64,000 nt of DNA from Yoonia sp035117555 (GTDB lineage: Bacteria > Pseudomonadota > Alphaproteobacteria > Rhodobacterales > Rhodobacteraceae): contig NZ_JAYKPK010000008.1 of the NCBI RefSeq assembly GCF_035117555.1, positions 147,980-211,979 of the forward strand, in the 5' to 3' direction. The notes under the pieces are model-generated. The model did not search any database and was not told the DNA's origin. It worked only from the letters and a program-made list of their open reading frames with translations. The position numbers were made by a program, and so were the translations under genes. This document shows, in pieces, positions 8,508 through 16,918 of this stretch (positions are counted from its first letter, which is position 1; each line of letters starts with the position of its first letter).

Positions 8508-8571
8508 CCGTAGGTCGGGGTTCACCCCGACACATGAAGCGGCGCAAGGCGGGGTGAACCCCGCCCTACGG
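8508..8571. repeat. Palindromic repeat, GTAGG/CCTAC family, copy 2
   Basis: This is the best-formed copy. Outer arms CCGTAGG (8508-8514) and CCTACGG (8565-8571) are perfect complements. Inner hairpins are GTCGGGGT-TC-ACCCCGAC and GGCGGGGT-GA-ACCCCGCC, separated by 15 bases. The CTA in the right arm is the TAG stop (read leftward) of the PaiB-like gene. Confidence 0.85.
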
Positions 8572-9183
8572 TTTGGCTTTCATCCGCTCTGCCAGGGCGT
8601 GATGTCCTGCTGCGGCGAGCCCTTTGACCGTGCCGTCATAGTCGCGCGGTTCCCGGTTCTGGCTAAGCTTTGATTTCGCCAGCACCTTGGTCACTGTGAT
8701 GCGCAGGGCGACGATGCCGTCCAGCATCTGCTCCATGTAATCGGCGGGCGCGTCGGCCATGCGCCATGCCTCCGACCCATGCCGCCGCCGTTCGTGATGG
8801 CGGGTCAGCAACCCGACTGCGGCGCGTTTGGCATGGGTGTCGTGCTGGAATGTGATCTGGCCCGTGACATGAACAACCTCATAATTCCACGTCGGCACAT
8901 GGCGGTGGTGGTCCTGCTTGGTCGGATAGTAATTGGGCGACACATAGGCATCGTCGCGCCGGAAGATCGCTAGCACCTCCTGATTTTCGGCGATCAGGCG
9001 GTGCATGTCATTGGCCAAAGCGACATGGCCGATCAGACAACCCTTGGGGGTGGCAAGCAGCGGCAGGTGGTTGGCGATCAGCCCGGCGCTGGTTTGGGCG
9101 ACGATACAGGCGAGCGGGGCATCCTCAAGGATCGCCGCAATCGCGCCGGGGTCGGTTTGTGCGAAATGTGGTGGGATATACAT
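8566..9183 (-). CDS. PaiB-like FMN-binding protein
   Basis: The product has 205 residues, the usual length of the FMN-binding negative transcriptional regulator family (PaiB). It opens with the family start M-Y-I-P-P-H-F. It contains A-N-H-L-P-L-L, the conserved Y-V-S-P-N-Y-Y-P-T-K near residue 80, and the central H-V-P-T-W-N-Y-E-V-V-H-V-T-G segment. The fold is a split barrel. Bacillus PaiB was named for an effect on sporulation and degradative enzymes, but most members are uncharacterised flavoproteins. The stop codon lies in the palindromic repeat. The next gene upstream on this strand encodes another flavoprotein, which suggests a shared redox role. Confidence 0.85.
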   Translation of the reverse strand: MYIPPHFAQTDPGAIAAILEDAPLACIVAQTSAGLIANHLPLLATPKGCLIGHVALANDMHRLIAENQEVLAIFRRDDAYVSPNYYPTKQDHHRHVPTWNYEVVHVTGQITFQHDTHAKRAAVGLLTRHHERRRHGSEAWRMADAPADYMEQMLDGIVALRITVTKVLAKSKLSQNREPRDYDGTVKGLAAAGHHALAERMKAKP

Positions 9184-9243
9184 CGGCGGACCTTGGCTGG
9201 GTTTGGCGCGATACTGGGGGCGGTGGCTGGCGATGGCAAGTGC

Positions 9244-9267
9244 GCCGGGGTGAACCCCGGCCTACGG
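9244..9267. repeat. Palindromic repeat, GTAGG/CCTAC family, half copy 3
   Basis: Only the right half is present: hairpin GCCGGGGT-GA-ACCCCGGC (9244-9261) followed by CTACGG. The CTA at 9262-9264 is the TAG stop of the leftward flavoprotein gene, the same arrangement as in copies 1 and 2. The stem has changed from GGCGGGGT to GCCGGGGT on both sides, a compensated change that supports pairing. Confidence 0.7.
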
Positions 9268-10020
9268 TTTGTGGCGGATGAAGGGTGTGTGGCTGGGTTT
9301 GTCGGCAAACAACCGGCCCCGTGCGTCGAAATCGCTGTCGGCGTTGAACGCGATCTCGGGCAGGGTGTCGAAACCGGCGATCAGATCGGCTTGCCCGGCC
9401 AGAGCTGTCTGCAACCTGTCACCCAGCGCCACGGCCCCGTCGCCGCGATGATAGCCATGCACGCCATGGACGCAGATTGGCTGCAACACACTCAGCCCGA
9501 CATAGCGCAACGTGTAGGCCAAAGGCCAAAGCAGCAGGCCGACATCGCCTTCCTTGCCGTTATGCGCGCTTTCGGCGGCGCTTGATCCGGTGGTCACGCA
9601 AAGCAGTGCTTTCTTGCCCGCCAGCATGCCGGTGTCGAACCGCTCTGCCGTTGTATGCAGCGCGCCATGGGGCAGGGCGCGGTCGCACCAGCCTTTCAAC
9701 ATCGCAGGTGGTGAAAACCACCAGAGCGGAAAGTGAAAGATGATCCGGTCGGCGCGGCGCAATTTATCGACCTCGGCGGCGATATCAGCGGGCAATCCGG
9801 TTGCGGCGGCCTGCGCTTGTGCCTTGAGCGGGTCAAAAGGCAGATCGGCAGAAGGATCGTAATGTGCCGCCCGTTCGGCCGGGTCGAAGCCCATCGCGTA
9901 AAGGTCGGACCAGATCACCTCATGGCCTAATGCGGTGCTGGCCGCTGCACTGGCCCGCGCCCATTGGGCGTTGAAGGATTGCGGCTCCGGGTGCGCCAGA
10001 ACGATGAGCGTGGTGGGCAT
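9262..10020 (-). CDS. NAD(P)H-dependent flavin oxidoreductase, NQO1/MdaB type
   Basis: The product has 252 residues with a flavodoxin-like fold. It begins T-T-L-I-V-L-A-H-P-E-P-Q-S-F-N, the FMN/FAD phosphate-binding loop of the quinone reductase family, and carries the second signature F-H-F-P-L-W-W-F-S-P-P-A-M-L-K-G-W near residue 97. It should use NAD(P)H to reduce quinones or electrophiles by two electrons. It lies upstream of the PaiB-like gene on the same strand and 5 bp downstream of the small coiled-coil gene, so the three may share a transcript. Substrate unknown. Confidence 0.87.
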   Translation of the reverse strand: MPTTLIVLAHPEPQSFNAQWARASAAASTALGHEVIWSDLYAMGFDPAERAAHYDPSADLPFDPLKAQAQAAATGLPADIAAEVDKLRRADRIIFHFPLWWFSPPAMLKGWCDRALPHGALHTTAERFDTGMLAGKKALLCVTTGSSAAESAHNGKEGDVGLLLWPLAYTLRYVGLSVLQPICVHGVHGYHRGDGAVALGDRLQTALAGQADLIAGFDTLPEIAFNADSDFDARGRLFADKPSHTPFIRHKP

Positions 10021-10025
10021 CTGCC

Positions 10026-10352
10026 TTAACCTGCGTGCTGGCGTTCGATATAGCCGCGCAATTCCTCGGCCTCGCGCCGCGCCTCGCGCAGGCCGTCCAT
10101 TGCGGCGCGCAATTCGGCCTCGGTCTGGGACAGCTGGTTGGTCATCTCGGCCTCGCGCTGTTGCAGATAGGTAATCGCCTGATCGCGGGTTTCTTCGGCC
10201 TCGTGCAAGGCTTGGGCCATCTTGTCCAATTCGCCGATTTCAGAGGTGGTCACCCGTGTGAAACGGTTGATCAGCCAACTGGCAAACCAGCCCAGCGTGA
10301 AGGCCACGAAAAGGATGACCGCCGTGGCAATGATGAATTCGGTTCTGTTCAA
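10026..10352 (-). CDS. Small membrane-anchored coiled-coil protein
   Basis: The product has 108 residues. An N-terminal membrane helix spans about residues 7-29 (I-A-T-A-V-I-L-F-V-A-F-T-L-G-W-F-A). The rest is charged and helical with heptads rich in Glu, Ala, Leu and Gln, predicted to form a coiled coil. It follows the OmpA-type gene by 14 bp on the same strand, so the two are likely co-transcribed, and it may brace the inner membrane near that envelope protein. I do not recognise a named family. Confidence 0.75.
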   Translation of the reverse strand: MNRTEFIIATAVILFVAFTLGWFASWLINRFTRVTTSEIGELDKMAQALHEAEETRDQAITYLQQREAEMTNQLSQTEAELRAAMDGLREARREAEELRGYIERQHAG

Positions 10353-10366
10353 GGTCTTGCCTTTGC

Positions 10367-12271
10367 CTAGCCCTCTTGCGGAGCGTCAGCATTGTCTTGC
10401 GGGGTTTCGTCCTCGGTTTCAAGCTCTTCGGTCGCAGTTTCGTCGGTTTCCTCGGCGTCCTGTTCCGGCAGGATCAGGCTGAATTCGATGCGGCGGTTCG
10501 CTTCGCGGCCTTCTTCGGTGTCATTATCGGCAATCGGATCGGCGATACCGTAACCCACCGCCTCGAAGGTTGACACAGGCACGCGGCGACTGCGCAGGGC
10601 GGTCAGGACCGCATCGGCACGGTCCTGCGACAGGCGCAGGTTCATTTCTTCGCGGCCCTGACTGTCGGTGTAACCGGCCACGCGGATCTGCAGATCGCCG
10701 CACAGGCGCAGGACTTCGGCGATATCGTCGATCACCGGCTGGGCGGCGGCGGTGATACTGGCCGAGCCGGGGTCAAAGGTGATCTTGCGGCCTTCGGTCA
10801 CGGTGATGATCTGGGCGATACATTGCTCCGGCGTCGGCAGACCGGCAACCGGATCAAGCTCTTCGATATAGGTGACGTCAAGGTCGAAATCCGCAGCCTG
10901 TCCCAGTTTTTCGATCAACAGGCGCGAGATTTCACCGGCGGCATTTTCATCGCCGGTCTCGCCCCGGACCACAATGCTATCGGGCTCAACGGTGACCGAG
11001 CCGTTGGACAATTCCGACAAAGCCTCGATCCCGGCCAGAACCCGCACCGACCAGCCGGTGGGCAGACCTTCGATCACACGCGTGCCCATCGTGATGTTGG
11101 CCTGCCCGAATTTTGCAGTGGCAAAGTTTTCGATCACCATATTCGTCATATCATCAGGCACCCGCCCGCGCACCTGCACCAATCCTTCGGGGCTGAGCGT
11201 GGCGGTAAACCGCGGCGGCCCATCGGCGCGGGGATCAGGCAATGCGGGCAGTTCGGCGTTGAGGGCGAACACGTCTGGCAGGGCGTTCTGCAATGTGCCG
11301 ATCACATCGTCGAAATCGCTTTGCGGGGTGCCGGGCTGGGCGGCGACCACGATATCGGTATCGGCAATCGTCACCGTTCCGCCGCCCAGATCGTTCAGCG
11401 CCTCAATCGTCAGCGCGACGGCCTGCCCCCAATCCTGCGATGGTGCACCGAGTGCCAGCGTGCAATTTACCCGGCCTTCCAGACCGGCGGATGTCGCAGC
11501 GGTCAGGATCTGATCGCGCGCCTCGGGCGTGTCGACTGCGCAGGCATCGAACCGCGCGCCGTCATCGTCCAGAATGAACCGCGCGGTGAAGGGCGAGATC
11601 ACGGGACGCGGCGCGCTGATGTCCAGCGCAAGGCGCAGGCCTTCTGGCCGGATCCGGGTCAGCGCGGCTTCCAACCGGCGTTTTTCGACAGCCGAGTCGG
11701 AAATGCCGCTGACGGTGACCCGTTCGGCGGTGACCGAAATCTTGGACCGTGGCAGCAGCTCCAGCGCATCAAGCGCGAAATCCACCGCCGCGCGCCAATT
11801 GGCAGGCGTCGGGTAATCGCCGCTTTCCAGCAGATCGGTGACATTCTGGCCATCGGCGATCCGGGTGATCTGGCGGGCCAGCTGTTCGCGGTCGGTGCTG
11901 GCCGGGATCAGCCCGATCAGTGACACGCCGCTGTCATTGCGCAAAATCTCGATCTTGAATTCGGGCGCGGTAAAGTCGGCCTGATCCACCACCGCCATAT
12001 TGTCGATCACCCGGCTGGCATCGACGACCCCGCCTGCGGCAGAGACGGCGCGGAACCGGACAGCCTCGGACGGTGCGGTGCCTTCAAGGATCACCTGCAA
12101 CCCGTCGCCTAGCACGGCGGCCCAGTCATGGCCGTTTGCGACAAGGCTTTCTTGCACGGCTTCAACCGACCGATCCTCGACCGTGGCGACGGTCAGTTGC
12201 GCGGCGCCGACAGAGCCAGCGGCGGCAAAGCCAAAAGCAACAACGCGAATGAAGATGGCAGAGAGGCGCAT
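10367..12271 (-). CDS. OmpA-family envelope protein with BON-like repeats
   Basis: The product has 634 residues. A signal peptide ends near A-G-S-V-G-A-A-Q. The long middle part shows alternating short segments of the kind seen in BON-like modules (V-V-D-A-S-R-V-I-D-N, V-R-G-R-V-P-D-D-M). Residues ~490-600 form an OmpA C-terminal domain with I-T-F-D-P-G-S-A, V-A-G-Y-T-D-S-Q-G and N-R-R-I-E-F-S, the residues that bind peptidoglycan. The tail is acidic, rich in Glu, Asp and Thr. It should be periplasmic, linking the outer membrane or a lipid layer to the wall. It is followed by the coiled-coil gene. Confidence 0.85.
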   Translation of the reverse strand: MRLSAIFIRVVAFGFAAAGSVGAAQLTVATVEDRSVEAVQESLVANGHDWAAVLGDGLQVILEGTAPSEAVRFRAVSAAGGVVDASRVIDNMAVVDQADFTAPEFKIEILRNDSGVSLIGLIPASTDREQLARQITRIADGQNVTDLLESGDYPTPANWRAAVDFALDALELLPRSKISVTAERVTVSGISDSAVEKRRLEAALTRIRPEGLRLALDISAPRPVISPFTARFILDDDGARFDACAVDTPEARDQILTAATSAGLEGRVNCTLALGAPSQDWGQAVALTIEALNDLGGGTVTIADTDIVVAAQPGTPQSDFDDVIGTLQNALPDVFALNAELPALPDPRADGPPRFTATLSPEGLVQVRGRVPDDMTNMVIENFATAKFGQANITMGTRVIEGLPTGWSVRVLAGIEALSELSNGSVTVEPDSIVVRGETGDENAAGEISRLLIEKLGQAADFDLDVTYIEELDPVAGLPTPEQCIAQIITVTEGRKITFDPGSASITAAAQPVIDDIAEVLRLCGDLQIRVAGYTDSQGREEMNLRLSQDRADAVLTALRSRRVPVSTFEAVGYGIADPIADNDTEEGREANRRIEFSLILPEQDAEETDETATEELETEDETPQDNADAPQEG

Positions 12272-12326
12272 TTATATCCGTTTCTTGTGTCCCGGAGTGC
12301 ATAGGCCCTGCGGCGGGCAGGATCAA

Positions 12327-13292
12327 TCAAAGCATGAAAGCGACGGCAAAAAACGGCAGGGGGATCAGCCCTGCGTCGCGATTAGACCGGAATATCTGGA
12401 TTAAACGGTCATTGTCATCGGCGTCAAACCGCTGCAATTGCCAGGTCATGTGCCAGCCCATCGCCCAAGGCCCACCCAAGGCGATGAGCAGCGACAGGAT
12501 CGAGCGGTCATAGGTGGCAAAGACCACAGAAGCGCCGAACAGAATCACCGTCAGCGTCAGGAACAGCCGCAGCCACCAGCGCGCGTGATCGCCAAACAGC
12601 CGTGCGGTGGATTTGACGCCGATCAGGGCGTCATCCTCGGCATCCTGATAGGCGTAGATTGTGTCATAGAATAATGTCCAGACGATGCCCGCCAGATACA
12701 GGAATATCGGCGCAAGCCCGATGCTGCCGGTATAGGCGGCCCAGGCCAGCAAAGCGCCCCAGTTGAACGCAAGGCCAAGGAACACTTGTGGCCACCATGT
12801 GAACCGTTTCGCAAAAGGGTAGATCGCGACCGGCAGCAGGGCAAGGATGCCCAGCCCGATGGCGAAGGGTGGAAAAGTGATCAGGATCAGGAAGGCCACC
12901 AAGGCTTGTGCGATCATCCAGATCAGCGCGCCTTTGACGCTGACCTGCCCCGATGGAATCGGGCGCGACCTTGTCCGCGCGACCGAACCGTCGATGTCGC
13001 GGTCGGTGATGTCGTTCCATGTGCAGCCCGCACCGCGCATCAGGAACGCGCCGATCCCGCAGCCTGCGATGATCCAGATTGCGAAAGGGGTGAAGGTGCC
13101 GGTGGTCAGCACCGCCAGCGCCAAAGCCCACAGGCAAGGCAGGTAGAGAAGCCATGTGCCAATAGGCCGGTCCGCGCGCGACAGCCGCAGATAGGGGCGG
13201 ATCGGCATAGGCGCAAACCGGTCCACCCAGTTTCCTGCAACTGCGTCTGCGACTGTGCCCGCAGGCTCTGGCATCTGGCTGTTTTGGGTCAT
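12327..13292 (-). CDS. ubiA: 4-hydroxybenzoate polyprenyltransferase
   Basis: The product has 321 residues with seven to nine membrane helices. It joins a polyprenyl chain to 4-hydroxybenzoate in ubiquinone synthesis at the inner membrane. Both Asp-rich motifs are present: N-D-I-T-D-R-D-I-D near residue 100 and Y-A-Y-Q-D-A-E-D-D near residue 220. R-P-I-P-S-G follows the first, as in UbiA. The ATG at 13292 gives M-T-Q-N-S-Q-M; the frame remains open far upstream through rsmE, which was discounted. It is divergent from rsmE with only about 12 bases between starts, so the promoters must overlap the coding ends. Confidence 0.93.
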   Translation of the reverse strand: MTQNSQMPEPAGTVADAVAGNWVDRFAPMPIRPYLRLSRADRPIGTWLLYLPCLWALALAVLTTGTFTPFAIWIIAGCGIGAFLMRGAGCTWNDITDRDIDGSVARTRSRPIPSGQVSVKGALIWMIAQALVAFLILITFPPFAIGLGILALLPVAIYPFAKRFTWWPQVFLGLAFNWGALLAWAAYTGSIGLAPIFLYLAGIVWTLFYDTIYAYQDAEDDALIGVKSTARLFGDHARWWLRLFLTLTVILFGASVVFATYDRSILSLLIALGGPWAMGWHMTWQLQRFDADDNDRLIQIFRSNRDAGLIPLPFFAVAFML

Positions 13293-13304
13293 ATGGTCCG
13301 CTTC

Positions 13305-14027
13305 ATGGCATCCAAGGTCCGGCTTTATGTAGATCACCCCTTGGGGGTAGGGCAATCGGTTCCGCTGAACCGTGATCAGGCGCATTACCTCTTTGGGGTC
13401 ATGCGGCTGGGGGCGGGTGACGTGATCTCCCTGATCAACAGCCGCGATGGTGAATGGGATGCCGTCGTGGAAAAGGCGGGCAACAGGGGTGGCATATTGC
13501 TCTGCCAGACCCGGACACGCGACCTGCAATTGCCGCCCGACCTGTGGCTGGTCTTTGCGCCGATCCGCAAGGAACGCACAGCCTTTATCGTCGAAAAAGC
13601 GGTAGAACTGGGGGCCGCCCGGATCATCCCGGTGCAGACCGACTATACCCAAGCCGCCAACCGCATCAGGCAGGACAAGCTACAAGCCCATGCGATTGAG
13701 GCGGCAGAGCAATGTGGCGGCACCTTTGTCCCGCCAGTCGATGATCTCGTAAAGCTAGACAGGGTGCTGGCCGATTGGCCCGAAGGCAGACAGCTGATGT
13801 TCTGCGACGAAGCTGAAATCGGCGCAGCCGTAGGCCTGCCCGATCTGCCCGGCCCTTGGGCTGTTCTGATCGGGCCTGAGGGTGGGTTTTCAGCCAGTGA
13901 ACGCACACGACTGCAGGCCTTGCCCTTTGCCCATGCGGTCAGCCTTGGCCCGCGAATCCTGCGCGCCGATACGGCGGCGGTCGCGGCGCTGACCCTGTGG
14001 CAAGATCGTCTAGGGGATTGGGGATGA
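13305..14027 (+). CDS. rsmE: 16S rRNA (uracil-1498-N3)-methyltransferase
   Basis: The product has 240 residues with the SPOUT fold. It methylates N3 of U1498 in 16S rRNA. The family elements are R-L-Y-V-D-H-P-L at the N-terminus, H-Y-L-F-G-V-M-R-L in the PUA-like domain, R-K-E-R-T-A-F-I-V-E-K-A-V-E-L-G, I-G-P-E-G-G-F-S, and the C-terminal knot L-G-P-R-I-L-R-A-D-T-A. I used the ATG at 13305; an in-frame ATG at 13293 would add M-V-R-F. The gene ends in an ATGA overlap with the acetyltransferase gene, so they are likely co-translated. Confidence 0.92.
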   Translation: MASKVRLYVDHPLGVGQSVPLNRDQAHYLFGVMRLGAGDVISLINSRDGEWDAVVEKAGNRGGILLCQTRTRDLQLPPDLWLVFAPIRKERTAFIVEKAVELGAARIIPVQTDYTQAANRIRQDKLQAHAIEAAEQCGGTFVPPVDDLVKLDRVLADWPEGRQLMFCDEAEIGAAVGLPDLPGPWAVLIGPEGGFSASERTRLQALPFAHAVSLGPRILRADTAAVAALTLWQDRLGDWG

Positions 14028-14863
14028 TCCTTGCCACAGCGGCGGACCAGCCCGCGATCGAGGCGTTCCTGCGCCAGCATATCACGACAGCGATGTTTTC
14101 GATGGCTAACCTGCGCCGCCACGGCATGAACGGCGGGCATCCACGCGCACTGACAATCTGGCTGCGCAAAGAAGGCGATGTGATCACCGACGCGCTGGCG
14201 ATCAGCGAAGAAGGCATGATCTTCCCGCATTGCCCGACTGGCCCTTGGGAGGCGGCGCAGGCCGTGCTCAAAGGCCACGCACTCATCGGGCTGCTGGGCG
14301 ATGCCGGTCAGGTTGACGCGCTGCGCCACGCTTTGGGCATGACCGCGGCTGCGGGCCATGTCACCACCGAACCGCTGTATCGTCTGGCGCTGAATGACCT
14401 GATCATGCCGGATGTCACCGGCTTTACCTTGCGCCCGCTGTCAGATGCGCCGCGTGATCTGGTGCTGGGCTGGCGGCGTGCCTATCTGCGAGAGACGATG
14501 CATATGCAGGGTGACGCCGTGGACACAACCGCGATCAAGGAAATCGACAGCTATAGCGCGGCGGACAGCCACCGGGTGCTGTATCAGGGTGATCAGCCTG
14601 TGGCGATGACCGGGTTCAACGCGACTTTACCTGACGCCGTGCAGATCGGCGGCGTCTATACGCCGCCCGACCAGCGCGCACGCGGTCTGGCGCGGCGGGC
14701 GGTGGCGCTGCATCTGGCGCAGGCGCGTACGGCTGGGGTGAGCGAGGCGGTCCTGTTCGCTGCAACTGTTCATGCTGCGAAAGCCTATGAGGCGATTGGT
14801 TTCGCGCGTATCGGGTCCTTTGGCATCGCGATCTTCGAGAACCCGCAGGTGGTGCATGGCTGA
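14024..14863 (+). CDS. GNAT-family N-acetyltransferase
   Basis: The product has 279 residues. The second half carries a GNAT core: V-A-M-T-G-F-N-A, then V-Q-I-G-G-V-Y-T-P-P-D-Q-R-A-R-G-L-A-R-R, the Q-x-x-G-x-G/A acetyl-CoA loop near residues 215-225. The N-terminal part is a divergent GNAT-like or regulatory domain. The start overlaps rsmE by ATGA and the end overlaps the next membrane-protein gene, forming an rsmE-GNAT-membrane protein cluster. The acceptor is unknown. Confidence 0.83.
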   Translation: MILATAADQPAIEAFLRQHITTAMFSMANLRRHGMNGGHPRALTIWLRKEGDVITDALAISEEGMIFPHCPTGPWEAAQAVLKGHALIGLLGDAGQVDALRHALGMTAAAGHVTTEPLYRLALNDLIMPDVTGFTLRPLSDAPRDLVLGWRRAYLRETMHMQGDAVDTTAIKEIDSYSAADSHRVLYQGDQPVAMTGFNATLPDAVQIGGVYTPPDQRARGLARRAVALHLAQARTAGVSEAVLFAATVHAAKAYEAIGFARIGSFGIAIFENPQVVHG

Positions 14864-15374
14864 TTTCTTCCGCCCGGAGGCGCGCGCCTTTCTCTGGCGC
14901 TGGCGCGAGGTGATGGCAGCAGGTGCCGTCGCCATTTTCGGCCTCTGGTGGGCGCTGAATGCGGCGGGCATGACCATCTGGCTCGGCTATGTCGTCATCG
15001 CCATCGGGCTCGGCTGGGGTGCTGCCGCGGTGCAGCGGGCGCGCTTTGCCAGTGATGGTGATGGCCCCGGCGTCGTGCAGGTGCGCGAACGCAGGCTGGC
15101 CTATTTTGGACCGCTGGATGGCGGGATCATGGATGTGGACGATCTGACGCAGCTGACGCTGGACCCGACCAGCCACCCTGACCCAAGCTGGATTCTGTCA
15201 GGTGTCGGCGGCCAGCGCATCGCCATTCCGATCAATGCGGCAGGGGCGGATGATCTGTTTGATGTCTTTGCCGCCTTGCCCGGCATCAGGACCGCCGCGG
15301 TGCTGGATGTGCTGGAACGCACACCCGATGCGCAGGTGATTATCTGGTCGCGGGCGCGTCCCGTCTTGCATTGA
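14856..15374 (+). CDS. Two-helix membrane protein, conserved, unknown function
   Basis: The product has 172 residues starting M-A-D-F-F-R-P-E-A-R. The frame opens earlier, but this ATG overlaps the end of the acetyltransferase gene in the usual way. Two hydrophobic helices lie at about residues 19-55 (A-G-A-V-A-I-F-G-L-W-W, then G-Y-V-V-I-A-I-G-L-G). A soluble C-terminal part follows with a beta-rich pattern and the phrase L-A-Y-F-G-P. It is the third gene of the rsmE cluster and is followed by gshA. I do not recognise a named family. Confidence 0.75.
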   Translation: MADFFRPEARAFLWRWREVMAAGAVAIFGLWWALNAAGMTIWLGYVVIAIGLGWGAAAVQRARFASDGDGPGVVQVRERRLAYFGPLDGGIMDVDDLTQLTLDPTSHPDPSWILSGVGGQRIAIPINAAGADDLFDVFAALPGIRTAAVLDVLERTPDAQVIIWSRARPVLH

Positions 15375-15432
15375 CAGATGCAAAGGTGCAGGTCAGCGAT
15401 AATACTTTGATCCATTGAACGGAGCCTTCCCG

Positions 15433-16803
15433 ATGTCCATCCCCCAAACCGGCGCTGGCCCGATCGAACATCACGACCAATTGGCGGAACTGTTGTCCAA
15501 AGGCTCCAAGCCCAAGGATCAATGGCGCATCGGCACCGAGCATGAAAAGTTTGGCTATTGCAAAGATACGTTGCTGCCGCTGCAATATGAAGGTGAGCGG
15601 TCGATCAAATCGGTGCTGGAGGCGTTGCATAGCCGTTTCGGCTGGGACCGGGTCGAGGAAGACGGCAAAATCATCGGCCTGACCAAACAGGGCGCCAATG
15701 TCAGTCTGGAACCGGGTGGCGCGCTGGAACTATCCGGTGCGCCGCTGGAAACGATCCACCAGACCTGTGATGAGGTGAACAGCCATCTGGCCGAGGTGAA
15801 AGCCGTGTCTGACGACATCGGCGTTGGGTTTATCGGCCTTGGCGCGGCCCCGGTCTGGACCCATGATCAGGTGCCGCTGATGCCCAAGGGGCGCTACAAG
15901 CTGATGGACAGCTATATGCAATCCGTGGGCACGATGGGCACCGCGATGATGCGCCGGACCTGCACGGTGCAGGTCAACCTCGATTTCGGGTCCGAGGCGG
16001 ATATGGTCCAGAAAATGCGCGTCGGCGTGGCGTTGCAACCGGTAGCGACCGCATTGTTTGCAAATTCTCCATTCTTTGAAGGCAAGGTGAACGGACATAA
16101 ATCATGGCGCGCCCGAATCTGGCGTGATCTTGATCCCGCACGCACCGGCATGGTGCAATTTATTTTCGAGGAAGGATTCGGGTTTGAGGCTTGGGTGCAA
16201 TGGGTTCTCGATGTGCCGATGTATTTCGTCTATCGCGACGGGAAATATATCGACGCTTTGGGCATGTCGTTCCGCGATTTCCTGCGCGGTGAATTGCCGG
16301 CCCTGCCGGGTGAAAAGCCGCTGATGTCGGACTGGGCGGATCACCTGACCACGGTCTTCCCAGAGGCGCGGATGAAGCAATATATCGAAATGCGCGGTGC
16401 CGATGGCGGGCCTTGGCGCAGGCTCTGCGCGCTGCCCGCGTTCTGGACCGGGCTGATGTATGATCAGACCGCTTTGGATGCGGCTTGGGACCTGTGCAAG
16501 AACTGGACGGCGGAACAGCGCGACGCCCTGCGTGTGGCGGCATCTGTGGATGGATTGCAGGCGCAGGTCGACGGGATCAATATGCATGATCTGGCCCGCG
16601 AAGTCGTCGCGATATCTGAGGCTGGGTTGCGCGCCCGCGCCCTGCCCGGTGCTGGCGGGCTGGTGCCGGATGAGACGCATTTTCTGAATGCGCTGAAAGA
16701 AACGGTCGAAACCGGCAAGACCCCGGCGGATGAATTGCTGGATCATTATCACGGCGATTGGGATGGTGATCTGGACCGGATTTATCAGGCCTACAGCTAT
16801 TAA
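15433..16803 (+). CDS. gshA: Glutamate-cysteine ligase, plant/alphaproteobacterial type
   Basis: The product has 456 residues, the length of the class shared by plants and alphaproteobacteria, which differs from enteric GshA. It makes gamma-glutamylcysteine from Glu, Cys and ATP as the first step of glutathione synthesis. Family signs are W-R-I-G-T-E-H-E-K-F-G near residue 35, V-S-L-E-P-G-G-A-L-E-L-S-G, M-R-R-T-C-T-V-Q-V-N-L-D-F and E-M-R-G-A-D-G-G-P. The ATG has GGAG upstream at 15421. A hairpin-rich repeat block follows the stop and probably ends transcription. Confidence 0.94.
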   Translation: MSIPQTGAGPIEHHDQLAELLSKGSKPKDQWRIGTEHEKFGYCKDTLLPLQYEGERSIKSVLEALHSRFGWDRVEEDGKIIGLTKQGANVSLEPGGALELSGAPLETIHQTCDEVNSHLAEVKAVSDDIGVGFIGLGAAPVWTHDQVPLMPKGRYKLMDSYMQSVGTMGTAMMRRTCTVQVNLDFGSEADMVQKMRVGVALQPVATALFANSPFFEGKVNGHKSWRARIWRDLDPARTGMVQFIFEEGFGFEAWVQWVLDVPMYFVYRDGKYIDALGMSFRDFLRGELPALPGEKPLMSDWADHLTTVFPEARMKQYIEMRGADGGPWRRLCALPAFWTGLMYDQTALDAAWDLCKNWTAEQRDALRVAASVDGLQAQVDGINMHDLAREVVAISEAGLRARALPGAGGLVPDETHFLNALKETVETGKTPADELLDHYHGDWDGDLDRIYQAYSY

Positions 16804-16913
16804 CTCCGCCGCGCTTTGCGCGACGGAGGCGCTCCGCGCGGGAGTATTTTGCACAAAGCGAGGCAACCTTCCCCGCGGGGAAGATGCCCGGTTTCTTCCC
16901 CGCGGGGAAGGTT
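16804..16913. repeat. Hairpin-rich intergenic repeat block between convergent genes
   Basis: The block holds three parts. First is a hairpin with an 11-bp stem and TTT loop at 16804-16828 (CTCCG...CGGAG, one mismatch). Next is a GGGAGTATTT motif at 16831-16850, also found downstream of two other genes. Last is a perfect 19-bp inverted repeat, AACCTTCCCCGCGGGGAAG at 16865 and its complement at 16895; each arm also holds the palindrome TTCCCCGCGGGGAA. It lies between convergent gshA and plsY and likely ends both transcripts. Confidence 0.65.
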
Positions 16914-16918
16914 TGCTT

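Noticed and set aside
12786..13304. Long forward frame before rsmE, open across ubiA
   Set aside because: It is the reverse side of ubiA; family starts for rsmE lie at 13293 or 13305.
16865..16913. The 19-bp inverted repeat as an insertion-sequence remnant
   Set aside because: The arms are only 11 bases apart and no transposase fragment lies between or beside them, so a terminator or repeat element is more likely.
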